From Fimenecus sp045613685 (lineage in GTDB: Bacteria > Bacillota > Clostridia > Oscillospirales > Acutalibacteraceae): a DNA stretch of 17,521 nt. The stretch's first letter is position 1. Each line of letters opens with the position of its first letter. The position numbers and the translations under genes are program-made. Of this stretch, positions 1 to 6,752 are shown piece after piece. The notes beneath the pieces were generated by a model, which worked only from the letters and a program-made list of their open reading frames with translations, did no database searches and was not told the origin of the DNA. The DNA is taken from contig JAZLBL010000047.1 in NCBI GenBank assembly GCA_045613685.1, forward strand, positions 1 through 17,521. Direction: 5' to 3'.

Positions 1-1
1 G

Positions 2-46
2 AATGCAGACTTTGAAGAAGACGACAACTGGGACGACGAAGTTTAA
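2..46 (+). CDS. 3' end of an upstream gene (partial), acidic C-terminus
   Basis: Frame 2 reads without interruption from the window edge to TAA at 44-46 and encodes NADFEEDDNWDDEV. The tail is very acidic (8 of 14 residues are D or E). Only the last 14 codons are visible, so the product cannot be named. The next gene begins about 33 bases later with no terminator between them, so the two may be co-transcribed. The call rests only on the open frame, the clean stop and the short spacing. Confidence 0.5.
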   Translation, partial: NADFEEDDNWDDEV

Positions 47-79
47 TCCACTTCATTGTTCAGAAAGAGAGTTGATAAT

Positions 80-886
80 ATGCACGCACAAAATGAACTT
101 TATGCATCAAAAATATTTTTCAATGCTGCATTGCCACTTTTGAAAGTTATTGCAACTGATGTTCCATCTCTCAAAGCTAAATTCGACAAGCTCACAACTG
201 TTTTACAGGTTAGTGCACTTGACGCAGAAGCAGAGGGTGGCAAATATGCAACACATTTCATCATCACAGAGGGCGAGTGGGAAACAAAGCTCAACGCTGC
301 TCATGAAGTTCCTGATGTTGAACTTGAATTCAAGAGTATTGAAGCAATGAACGGATTCTTCAAGGGCAAGATTGGTCCTAAAACTCTTCCAAAAATGAAG
401 GGTGTTGTGAAGAATTTCCCTGCATTCACAGCAATGCTTATGACACTTCTTAAGCTTTCTGACCTTACAGGTGCTACACAGCCACCAAAGGATGAAGAAA
501 CAAAAACTCTTATGGTTAAATGCTTCTTCTATCTCCTTTCAAGCGGTATCAGTCAGCTTAACAAAATGGGTCATACTGAAATCAAAGAATGGACTTCAAA
601 GAGCCCTGACCGTGTTTATGCTTTCGCAGTTGACGGTCATCCTGAAGTTGCTGCTTTCATCCGTATCAAAGCAGGTAAATCAAGAGCAGGTCGTGGCGAA
701 TACAAGAGAGCAATGCCTTTCTTCACACTTCGTTTCAACAACCTTGATTCTGCACTCGGTATTCTTTTGAGTATCGACGATATGCTTGAAGCAACAAAAG
801 CGGGCCGTCTTATCATGGACGGTGGCCCTGAATTCGGTGCACAGCTCGGTGGATTTATGCTTGAAGTTGGCGCATTGGCAAAATAA
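80..886 (+). CDS. SCP2-like (sterol-carrier-protein-2 type) putative lipid-binding protein
   Basis: This 268-residue soluble protein has no signal peptide and no convincing membrane helix. Two stretches look like SCP2-type modules: residues about 80-105 (PDVELEFKSIEAMNGFFKGK), and the C-terminus, where a hydrophobic strand (FFTLRFNNLD) is followed by helices and ends in a G-rich segment with GPEFGAQLGGFM. SCP2 domains hold a lipid or acyl chain in a hydrophobic tunnel; such a role here is inferred from pattern only. The open frame extends upstream to a TTG at 56, but ATG at 80 is preferred because AAGAGAG (65-71) lies at ribosome-binding distance. The gene probably shares a transcript with the acidic-tailed gene before it and ends at the palindrome at 899-926. 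Alternative: an uncharacterised conserved protein unrelated to SCP2. Confidence 0.6.
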   Translation: MHAQNELYASKIFFNAALPLLKVIATDVPSLKAKFDKLTTVLQVSALDAEAEGGKYATHFIITEGEWETKLNAAHEVPDVELEFKSIEAMNGFFKGKIGPKTLPKMKGVVKNFPAFTAMLMTLLKLSDLTGATQPPKDEETKTLMVKCFFYLLSSGISQLNKMGHTEIKEWTSKSPDRVYAFAVDGHPEVAAFIRIKAGKSRAGRGEYKRAMPFFTLRFNNLDSALGILLSIDDMLEATKAGRLIMDGGPEFGAQLGGFMLEVGALAK

Positions 887-898
887 GATATTACAATT

Positions 899-926
899 AA
901 AAAGCTCGGTTTAAACCGAGCTTTTT
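899..926. terminator. Bidirectional palindromic terminator, copy 1
   Basis: A perfect 28-base palindrome with core GCTCGGTTTAAACCGAGC is flanked by five A on the left and five T on the right, so it forms a GC-containing hairpin with a U tract on both strands. It lies 12 bases after the stop of the SCP2-like gene (+) and 8 bases after the stop of the XRE-membrane gene (-), and can serve both. An identical copy is at 2000-2027. Confidence 0.85.
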
Positions 927-934
927 GCTTTAAC

Positions 935-1918
935 TTATATATGTCTAGATATTTTATAAAGCAATTCTAAAATGGTAGGACCCCACATACTAATGATTGG
1001 CAAAATTAAAAATGTAAGCTTTTCTTTTTTTAGTGTTCTTTCCTTTGCTGAACACAGCAACCATACAATAGCTATATTAATGCAAAGAAACAGAAAATCT
1101 TCAATTGGTGTAACAACATTAAATATACCAAATTGAATATAATCGGTTATACCATCAACAACATACCCTAATAAAACAGATACCGTTGAAATTATTGCTA
1201 TCGTTTTAAGTGCTTTTCTTCTTTTTTCAAAGTCTTTCTCAATAGAAACATTCATGAGAACAACCATAACGATAATCGACAAAACTGTTGCTATAAAAGA
1301 AGCTACTGTGGATAAACCTTTGCCTATCAAATATGAAACAATATGATTTTCTTCTAAAAATAGAAAAGTGGTCGAAATCGCAGAAAGAAAAGCTAATGCA
1401 CTATGGGGAATAACATAATATAAAAATCTATGTTTATTAAAATCTCCAACCAACCCTGATTTTTCAGTTAAATATTTTCCAAGTTTAATATAACCGACAG
1501 TATAAATAAACATTCCCGATGCCTGTGTTATATATACACTGTCAATTGACGGACTAATCATATTGATTATAAATGTAGCTACAATTGGTAAAATCATACA
1601 GACTATTAAAATTACCTCGAAAACAACAGATACCTTTAAGAAATATTTGTTTATTTCTTTTGGAGTTTTTGAAGTCTTATAAGTAATTCTGTCTTTGATA
1701 TTTTCATCCTTGCAAACGGAACCAAGCAACTCTTCTGTTGATATTTCAAATACTTCTGCAAGTTTAATAAGTGTTTCGGTTTTGGGGATTGCTGTACCTG
1801 TTTCCCATTTTGAAACAGCCTTATTTGACACACCAAGAATTGCACCCAACTCTTTTTGTGACAATTCTTTTTGTGTTCTTAACTCATATATTTTGTTGGA
1901 CAACTCGTAGTTTGCCAT
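935..1918 (-). CDS. XRE-family helix-turn-helix protein with C-terminal membrane domain (paralogue A)
   Basis: The product is 327 residues. Residues 8-63 form a canonical XRE/Cro-type helix-turn-helix, with SQKELGAILGVSNKAVSKWE as scaffold and recognition helix. A polar linker (about 64-92) leads to a hydrophobic region with about six predicted membrane helices near 95-121, 166-188, 202-224, 238-258, 268-290 and 300-321. The architecture suggests a membrane-tethered DNA-binding regulator; ligand and targets are unknown. The frame continues 13 codons upstream, but ATG at 1918 is chosen because AAGGAAG sits 6 bases before it, too close for the ATG two codons earlier. The neighbour at 2032-3003 is a paralogue: both share an [S/T]GL-x-GD motif followed by an aromatic-rich segment and IP, and both end with a segment containing LPIIS. 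Each has its own promoter and the same terminator. Confidence 0.82.
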   Translation of the reverse strand: MANYELSNKIYELRTQKELSQKELGAILGVSNKAVSKWETGTAIPKTETLIKLAEVFEISTEELLGSVCKDENIKDRITYKTSKTPKEINKYFLKVSVVFEVILIVCMILPIVATFIINMISPSIDSVYITQASGMFIYTVGYIKLGKYLTEKSGLVGDFNKHRFLYYVIPHSALAFLSAISTTFLFLEENHIVSYLIGKGLSTVASFIATVLSIIVMVVLMNVSIEKDFEKRRKALKTIAIISTVSVLLGYVVDGITDYIQFGIFNVVTPIEDFLFLCINIAIVWLLCSAKERTLKKEKLTFLILPIISMWGPTILELLYKISRHI

Positions 1919-1939
1919 AAGCATCTTCCTTTCATAAAA

Positions 1940-1968
1940 ATTGTAACACAAGGGCAATTTTTAGGCAA
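1940..1968 (-). promoter_or_regulatory. Candidate sigma-A promoter for XRE-membrane gene A
   Basis: Read on the minus strand, TTGCCT (1963-1968, 4/6 to TTGACA) is separated by 17 bases from TACAAT (1940-1945, 5/6 to TATAAT). Transcription would begin near 1933, leaving a leader of about 15 bases carrying the AAGGAAG ribosome site. The -35 is weak, but the spacing is ideal and the site lies between the upstream gene's terminator and this start codon. Confidence 0.5.
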
Positions 1969-1999
1969 GAAATAAAAATCTAATATTGGTAGAACTTGA

Positions 2000-2027
2000 A
2001 AAAAGCTCGGTTTAAACCGAGCTTTTT
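2000..2027. terminator. Palindromic terminator, copy 2
   Basis: Identical over 28 bases (29 counting the following G) to the palindrome at 899-926, with core GCTCGGTTTAAACCGAGC flanked by A and T runs. It sits 4 bases beyond the stop of XRE-membrane gene B on the minus strand. It separates B from the promoter of gene A, so the paralogues are likely transcribed separately despite their tandem arrangement. Confidence 0.85.
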
Positions 2028-2031
2028 GTTT

Positions 2032-3003
2032 TTATAAAATAATTAAACCGAATATCAATGAGTCAACAATGCTTATTATTGGCAAGATTTCAAATGCGAA
2101 ACTTACTTTGTTCTTGTTGTTGTCTTTTGCGAAATAAACAAGCCAGGCAACTGCAATATAAATACCATAAACAAATATTCTTCTGATTATCGCATCGTAT
2201 GTTGGATATTCTTCCAAAGTGTTTGCATATATGGTAAGTGCATAAGCCAACACAGAAGATATTGTTACAATAATTGCCATGGTTTTGTGTCTTTTTGCCT
2301 TTAGAGCTTCATCATCCATAACAGCAGTGTTCAAAAGGCTTGCCATTACGAGTGCCACAAGCACCATTGAGATTATTGAAAACACCAATCCTATTCCCGT
2401 TGTAATTGGAATCATATAATATTTAGATTCGTCAGCTATTGATTCTTTATAGCCCCAAGTTGTTATAAGCGACGAAACAATTGACAACGCAGCAATTACA
2501 CCAGATGGAATAACTTCATATAAATATCTGTATTTGTAAATATCTCCGCTGAGTCCTGTTTTCTTCATAATGTGCTTAGCAAACTTATTGCAATAAATAA
2601 TTGTTGCCACAACTGTAAATACATCAGTAAACAAATCTAAAAGTTCTCTGACTATGTTTGAAATTGCGAAACCCAATGTTCCCATTAGAGTCGGTGTTAG
2701 AATAGAAAAAATTGAGATAGGAATGGATAGTATAAGGGTAAACACAACAAACCATGTTAAAGATGTGTTGAAAAAATATGTTTTTAAATTTTTGATAGGT
2801 TTGATTGGTTCTTCTACCTTTTCTCCTGAAAAATAATTTTCTGGAAGATTATATGCCACGATTAACTTCTCTGCAATATAATCAGGAATACCATTAAGCG
2901 TTTCAATTTGTGAAAGTTCTTCTTCGCTGATATCTATTGCCGTTGCAACATCTTTGAGATATAGCTCTTTTTCTGCTCTGAATTGAATTAAAGTTTTTGC
3001 CAT
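2032..3003 (-). CDS. XRE-like helix-turn-helix protein with C-terminal membrane domain (paralogue B)
   Basis: The product is 323 residues. The N-terminal 60 residues have the helical spacing of an XRE domain (YLKDVATAIDISEEELSQIE, then AYNLPENYFSG), but the recognition-helix region is acidic (SEEELSQIE) and lacks the S-x-W-E pattern of its neighbour, so sequence-specific DNA binding is less certain. About seven hydrophobic helices follow, near 80-102, 108-137, 160-184, 197-225, 240-260, 273-291 and 300-322. The segment around TGLSGDIYKYRYLYEVIPS aligns with SGLVGDFNKHRFLYYVIPH of the neighbour, showing common descent. The ATG at 3003 follows a strong AAGGAGGG ribosome site. Likely a membrane-bound regulator or sensor; ligand unknown. 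The different helix-turn-helix state suggests the paralogues have diverged in role. Confidence 0.8.
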   Translation of the reverse strand: MAKTLIQFRAEKELYLKDVATAIDISEEELSQIETLNGIPDYIAEKLIVAYNLPENYFSGEKVEEPIKPIKNLKTYFFNTSLTWFVVFTLILSIPISIFSILTPTLMGTLGFAISNIVRELLDLFTDVFTVVATIIYCNKFAKHIMKKTGLSGDIYKYRYLYEVIPSGVIAALSIVSSLITTWGYKESIADESKYYMIPITTGIGLVFSIISMVLVALVMASLLNTAVMDDEALKAKRHKTMAIIVTISSVLAYALTIYANTLEEYPTYDAIIRRIFVYGIYIAVAWLVYFAKDNNKNKVSFAFEILPIISIVDSLIFGLIIL

Positions 3004-3031
3004 AATAACCCTCCTTTTTCTTTATAATCTC

Positions 3032-3060
3032 AATATATCATATAAAATATTAAATTGCAA
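3032..3060 (-). promoter_or_regulatory. Candidate promoter for XRE-membrane gene B
   Basis: On the minus strand, TTGCAA (3055-3060, 4/6) lies 17 bases from TATATT (3032-3037, 5/6). The predicted start is about 22-25 bases before the ATG at 3003, and the leader contains the AAGGAGGG ribosome site. Evidence is box match and spacing only. Confidence 0.45.
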
Positions 3061-3076
3061 TTGTTAATAGTGTAAG

Positions 3077-3094
3077 AAAACGGATAACCGTTTT
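3077..3094. other. Perfect inverted repeat in divergent intergenic region
   Basis: AAAACGG (3077-3083) and CCGTTTT (3088-3094) are exact inverse complements around the 4-base spacer ATAA. The repeat lies between divergent genes, upstream of both candidate promoters. No gene ends here, so a terminator role is not needed. An operator for one of the neighbouring helix-turn-helix proteins is possible, but this is speculation from position. Confidence 0.4.
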
Positions 3095-3129
3095 TGGCGG
3101 TACTTACAAACTGTTTTTTGTTTTTTATC

Positions 3130-3158
3130 TTCATATTATCTTCTTTTTATGTTATAAT
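3130..3158 (+). promoter_or_regulatory. Promoter of the RluA-family gene, placed for a leaderless mRNA
   Basis: A perfect TATAAT (3153-3158) lies 17 bases after TTCATA (3130-3135, 4/6 to TTGACA). Initiation 6-8 bases downstream would fall at about 3164-3166, on the ATG at 3165. No purine-rich ribosome site precedes that ATG, which fits a leaderless transcript. Confidence 0.6.
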
Positions 3159-3164
3159 GCAGAT

Positions 3165-4040
3165 ATGGAAAGATATTTGAAATATAAAATTACAGAAAAA
3201 TATGATGGTGAGCGAGTATTGACCTTTTTGAAAGATGAAATTGAAGCGTCGGCACGACTTATTCGTCACTTAAAAAACATACCTGATGGAATCACTTGCA
3301 ACGGTGAGCATATCCGCACCGTTGACATTCTCCACTCGGGTGATTTGTTGTGTATTCATTTGCCCGAACAAAAAGACCACAAACACACAATCGTTGACCC
3401 AATGCCCTATGATTTGACAATTCTCTATGAAGATGACGATTTGCTTATTGTTGACAAGCCTGCAGGTCTCCCCTTGCATCCATCCCATAATCATCAGGGT
3501 GATACTTTGGCAAATGCCGTATCATATTATTTGCAACAACATGGCAAAGAAGCTGTTTTTCGTTCAGTTGGTCGTCTTGACCGTGGCACTTCGGGTGTTG
3601 TAATCTGTGCGCTTAACAAATATACTGCTGCTCGTCTTTCAGGCAAGGTTTATAAAGAATATTACGCCGTTTGCGAAGGTGTTTATGAAGGCGAAGGTGT
3701 TATTGATAAGCCTATTTATCGACCTGACCCCATACTCACAATCCGCACTGTTGACCCCCGTGGCGAGCGTGCAATTACCGAATGGAAAGCCGTTTCAAAT
3801 CATAATGGACGCACTCTTTTGCATATCCATTTAGTAACGGGTAGAACACATCAAATCAGAGTGCATTTTTCGTCAATGGGCACTCCCCTTACTGGTGACA
3901 CCATGTATGGAACTGCTCGTGACGACATTTCTCGTCAGGCACTTCATTGTTGTTATTGCAGATTTAATCACCCTGTAACCAATGAAGAAATTGAAGTGAG
4001 TTCACCTTTGCCCGACGACATTGCACAATTTGTAAAATAA
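3165..4040 (+). CDS. RluA-family 23S rRNA/tRNA pseudouridine synthase
   Basis: This 291-residue enzyme would convert specific uridines in RNA to pseudouridine. RluA-family hallmarks appear in order: LLIVDKPAGLPLHPS (93-107), the catalytic loop VGRLDRGTSGVV (135-146) with catalytic Asp139, and HLVTGRTHQIRVHF in the C-terminal half. Residues 1-70 resemble the S4-like RNA-binding region found before the catalytic domain in RluD-type members. The length is normal. The ATG at 3165 is kept because the N-terminus (YKITEKYDGERVLTFL) matches the usual start of these proteins, although no ribosome site precedes it. The target site (RluB/C/D-type or tRNA) cannot be assigned from sequence alone. It is transcribed divergently from the XRE-membrane genes. 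Confidence 0.92.
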   Translation: MERYLKYKITEKYDGERVLTFLKDEIEASARLIRHLKNIPDGITCNGEHIRTVDILHSGDLLCIHLPEQKDHKHTIVDPMPYDLTILYEDDDLLIVDKPAGLPLHPSHNHQGDTLANAVSYYLQQHGKEAVFRSVGRLDRGTSGVVICALNKYTAARLSGKVYKEYYAVCEGVYEGEGVIDKPIYRPDPILTIRTVDPRGERAITEWKAVSNHNGRTLLHIHLVTGRTHQIRVHFSSMGTPLTGDTMYGTARDDISRQALHCCYCRFNHPVTNEEIEVSSPLPDDIAQFVK

Positions 4041-4044
4041 ATGC

Positions 4045-4069
4045 ATTTTTACTATTCTATTGTAAAAAT
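4045..4069. other. AT-rich inverted repeat between rlu-like and acyltransferase genes
   Basis: ATTTTTAC (4045-4052) and GTAAAAAT (4062-4069) are exact inverse complements around a 9-base spacer. The stem has one GC pair and no following U tract, so it would be a poor terminator. It lies just upstream of the TATAAT at 4092 and could be a weak operator or a chance AT-rich palindrome. Confidence 0.25.
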
Positions 4070-4091
4070 ATGATTGATGTGATAAAATAAG

Positions 4092-4113
4092 TATAATTAT
4101 GAATGGGTGGTGA
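4092..4113 (+). promoter_or_regulatory. -10 box and ribosome site of the acyltransferase pair
   Basis: A perfect TATAAT lies at 4092-4097 with no good -35 at standard spacing. Initiation would fall near 4104. GGTGGTGA (4106-4113), one mismatch from the consensus GGAGGTGA, lies 4 bases before the GTG at 4118. This decides the start: the ATG at 4103 overlaps the predicted transcription start and lies upstream of the ribosome site. Confidence 0.45.
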
Positions 4114-4117
4114 TATT

Positions 4118-5407
4118 GTGAACGAAGTTAAAGATTATATCGTTTATCCCGAAAATTTAAAAATAACTGTGCCCCCTATTATGCCAAAAAAGCAAGATAA
4201 TTTATATACGGGCATAATTTATAACATATCTCGTTTTATTCTTAAATTTATTGTTCGTGGTGGTAGCAAGCTCGAAAAAATCAATGTTAATGGTCTTAAG
4301 CCACCTTATATTGTGCTTTGCAATCACAATCAATTTGTTGATTTCTTTGTTAGCTTCAAAGCCTTGCACCCATATAAATTTAACAATATCGCAACTCTTG
4401 ACGGCTTTGTTGGATTTGAAAAGATTATGACCGAAATCGGTTGTGCGTGTCACAGAAAATTCACAACAGACATCAGTCTTATTCGTGCTTGTCACAAAAT
4501 TTTGCACGAATATGGTGATATTCTTTGCATGTATCCCGAAGCACGCTATTCAAATGTTGGCACAACAGGAATTATCCCTGATGTTGTTGGCAAACTTGTT
4601 AAGAAAAACAAGGTGCCTGTGGTTGTAATTCTCAATCATGGTCATTATCTCAACACACCATTCTGGGATTTCCGTCAATACAGAAAAGTTCCTTTCTATT
4701 CAACTATGAAACAGATTCTCACAGTTGAGCAGATTGAAAATATGACTGCTGACGAAATCAACCAAGTAATTCGTGAAGAAATGTATTATGACGACCACGC
4801 ATGGCAAAAAGAAAACAATATTAAGATTACTGAAGATTTCAGAGCAGATGGTCTTAATAAGGTGCTTTATAAATGTCCACATTGTTTGAGCGAAGGCAAG
4901 ACTATCGGCAAGGGTATTTATCTCACTTGCGAAGAATGTGGCAAGAAATGGGAATTGACCGAGCTCGGAGAAATGAAAGCCCTTGACGGTGAAACAGAGT
5001 TTTCACATATCCCTGACTGGTATGAGTGGGAGAGAGAATGTGTGCGTCAAGAAATTCTTGATGGTACATATAAATATGAAGCCGATGTTCATGTGCACTC
5101 TTTACCAGGTCTTGAATTTATTGACATTGGTGAAGCGCATGTTACCCACGACCTTGAAAACGGATTTGTAATCGAAGGTCATTATAATGGTAATGATTAC
5201 AGAATTCAGCGTCAGACAAAAACTCTTTATACACTACATAACGAATTTGCATTCAAAAAACTTGGCAAAATTGATTGCTTTGATGTTTCAGTTAAAGATG
5301 ATTCATTCTATTGCATCCCAAAAGAAAAAGATGTTGTTACAAAGCTTATGTTAGCAACAGAAGAAATGTATAAAATCGTTACAGAACCAGCAATCAGCAA
5401 AAAATAA
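4118..5407 (+). CDS. PlsC-like acyltransferase with zinc ribbon and C-terminal domain (copy 1)
   Basis: The product is 429 residues. Residues about 60-200 carry the glycerolipid acyltransferase signature: the catalytic H-x4-D box (NHNQFVD, His70/Asp75), the acceptor-binding motif YPEAR (139-143), and a hydrophobic KVPVVVILNHG segment. These enzymes move an acyl group from acyl-ACP, acyl-CoA or acyl-phosphate to a lysophospholipid-like acceptor; the substrate here is unknown. A helical segment (200-245) leads to a zinc ribbon with Cys253, Cys256, Cys271 and Cys274. After it come a W-rich segment (HIPDWYEWE) and about 100 strand-rich residues ending in a helix (DVVTKLMLATEEMYKIV). No strong membrane helix is visible. 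The GTG start follows GGTGGTGA. The next gene is a full-length paralogue 10 bases downstream. Confidence 0.83.
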   Translation: MNEVKDYIVYPENLKITVPPIMPKKQDNLYTGIIYNISRFILKFIVRGGSKLEKINVNGLKPPYIVLCNHNQFVDFFVSFKALHPYKFNNIATLDGFVGFEKIMTEIGCACHRKFTTDISLIRACHKILHEYGDILCMYPEARYSNVGTTGIIPDVVGKLVKKNKVPVVVILNHGHYLNTPFWDFRQYRKVPFYSTMKQILTVEQIENMTADEINQVIREEMYYDDHAWQKENNIKITEDFRADGLNKVLYKCPHCLSEGKTIGKGIYLTCEECGKKWELTELGEMKALDGETEFSHIPDWYEWERECVRQEILDGTYKYEADVHVHSLPGLEFIDIGEAHVTHDLENGFVIEGHYNGNDYRIQRQTKTLYTLHNEFAFKKLGKIDCFDVSVKDDSFYCIPKEKDVVTKLMLATEEMYKIVTEPAISKK

Positions 5408-5417
5408 GGTAAAAGCT

Positions 5418-6698
5418 ATGAAAGATAATACAGATTTTTTGACAGAAATCGTCTATCCCGACGGTATCGAGCGTTCCACAATAGGAAAAGTTCCTGCCAA
5501 ACAACCTGACAATATCACTAAAGGCGCTTATAAACTTTCTTCTGCGATTTTGTCTCTTGTCAGAGCAGGATACAAAATAGAAAAAATTAATATGGACGAC
5601 TTAAAGCCGCCATATATCTTGCTTGCAAACCATATGCAATTTATGGATTTTGCAATGCTTTTTCGCGCAACATATCCACACAAAGTAAATATTGTTGCTG
5701 CTCACAATGTTTTTCATCTTTTTCCTAAAACTATGGAAAAAGCAGGGTGCATTTGCACTCACAAGTTTACAACAGACACTGCTCTTGTGCGTTCTTGCAA
5801 AAAGGTGTTAAAAGAATATGGTGATGTGTTCTGTATGTATCCCGAAGCGAGATACACACCTGACGGCACACAATCTATATTGCCCGACGCTATCGGCAAA
5901 CTTGCTAAAAAGAATGGCGTGCCCGTTGTTGTTATGCTTAACCACGGAAATTACTTAAATTTGCCATTTTGGGCAGACTATACATATAGAAAAGCACCAT
6001 TTTATGCAACAGTTAAACAAGTCTTAACCGCTGAACAAGTAGCCCAAATGAGTGTTGACGAAATCAATGCGGTTATTCGTAAAGAGTTGACCTATGATGA
6101 TTTCAAATGGCAAAAAGATAACAACATTATTATCAAAAATCGAAAACGAGCAGAAGGACTTCACAAAGTTCTTTATCAATGTCCCGCTTGTAAAACCGAA
6201 CACAAAATGAACTCAAAAGGTATTCACCTTTTCTGTGAAGAATGTGGCAAAAAGTGGGAAATGACTACTCTTGGTCAGCTAAAAGCTCTCGATGGAGAAA
6301 CTGAATTTTCGCATATTCCCGATTGGTATAAATGGGAACGAGAAAATGTGAAAAAAGAGCTTTTGCAAGGCAAATATCATTATGAGGAAGAGCTTGAAAT
6401 TATTTCTCAACCAAATGTCTATGACTATATACCATTGGGCAAAGGCAAAGTTACTCACGATTTAGAAAACGGATTTGTAATCGAGGGGTATTATAACGGA
6501 CACAATTACAGAATTGAGCGCCCAACCAAAGGTCTTTATAGTTTGCATATAGAATATGGTTTTAATCAGCTTAAAGGTGTTGATTGCTTTGAGATTTCAA
6601 CCACAAACGATTCTTTCTATTGCATTCCAAAGAGAAAAGACATAGTTACAAAACTTGCCCTTGCAACAGAAGAAGCATTTAAAATTGCAAATGAATAA
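5418..6698 (+). CDS. PlsC-like acyltransferase with zinc ribbon and C-terminal domain (copy 2)
   Basis: A 426-residue paralogue of the preceding gene with the same layout: H-x4-D box NHMQFMD (His72/Asp77), YPEAR (141-145), GVPVVVMLNHG, zinc-ribbon cysteines 255, 258, 273 and 276, then the near-identical linker LKALDGETEFSHIPDWYKWE and the same C-terminal domain ending VTKLALATEEAFKI. All predicted catalytic and metal-binding residues are retained in both copies, so neither looks decayed. AAGGT just before the ATG is a modest ribosome site, and the 10-base gap indicates one transcript. The most variable parts are the N-terminal 50 residues and the stretch after the acyltransferase core, which may set acceptor or acyl-chain preference (inference). 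Confidence 0.83.
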   Translation: MKDNTDFLTEIVYPDGIERSTIGKVPAKQPDNITKGAYKLSSAILSLVRAGYKIEKINMDDLKPPYILLANHMQFMDFAMLFRATYPHKVNIVAAHNVFHLFPKTMEKAGCICTHKFTTDTALVRSCKKVLKEYGDVFCMYPEARYTPDGTQSILPDAIGKLAKKNGVPVVVMLNHGNYLNLPFWADYTYRKAPFYATVKQVLTAEQVAQMSVDEINAVIRKELTYDDFKWQKDNNIIIKNRKRAEGLHKVLYQCPACKTEHKMNSKGIHLFCEECGKKWEMTTLGQLKALDGETEFSHIPDWYKWERENVKKELLQGKYHYEEELEIISQPNVYDYIPLGKGKVTHDLENGFVIEGYYNGHNYRIERPTKGLYSLHIEYGFNQLKGVDCFEISTTNDSFYCIPKRKDIVTKLALATEEAFKIANE

Positions 6699-6705
6699 AA
6701 AAATT

Positions 6706-6732
6706 AGGACTCAACTTAATTAGTTGAGTCCT
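6706..6732. terminator. Bidirectional terminator between acyltransferase genes and proS
   Basis: AGGACTCAACT (6706-6716) pairs perfectly with AGTTGAGTCCT (6722-6732) around a 5-base loop. On the minus strand the stem is followed by TAATTTTTTT, a good U tract for proS; on the plus strand the tail is TTGTTATTTC. It lies 7 bases after the acyltransferase stop and 20 bases beyond the proS stop. Confidence 0.85.
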
Positions 6733-6752
6733 TTGTTATTTCATTTTACACT

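Noticed and set aside
471..770. Alternative-frame open frame of 99 codons inside the SCP2-like gene
   Set aside because: Same-strand frame shadow; no ribosome site or motif.
899..2027. Identical palindromes flanking a gene as possible ends of a mobile element
   Set aside because: No transposase or target-site duplication is visible; both copies sit just after stop codons with A/T flanks, which fits terminators better.
4103..4117. ATG at 4103 as start of the first acyltransferase
   Set aside because: It overlaps the predicted transcription start and lies upstream of the strong ribosome site that serves GTG 4118.
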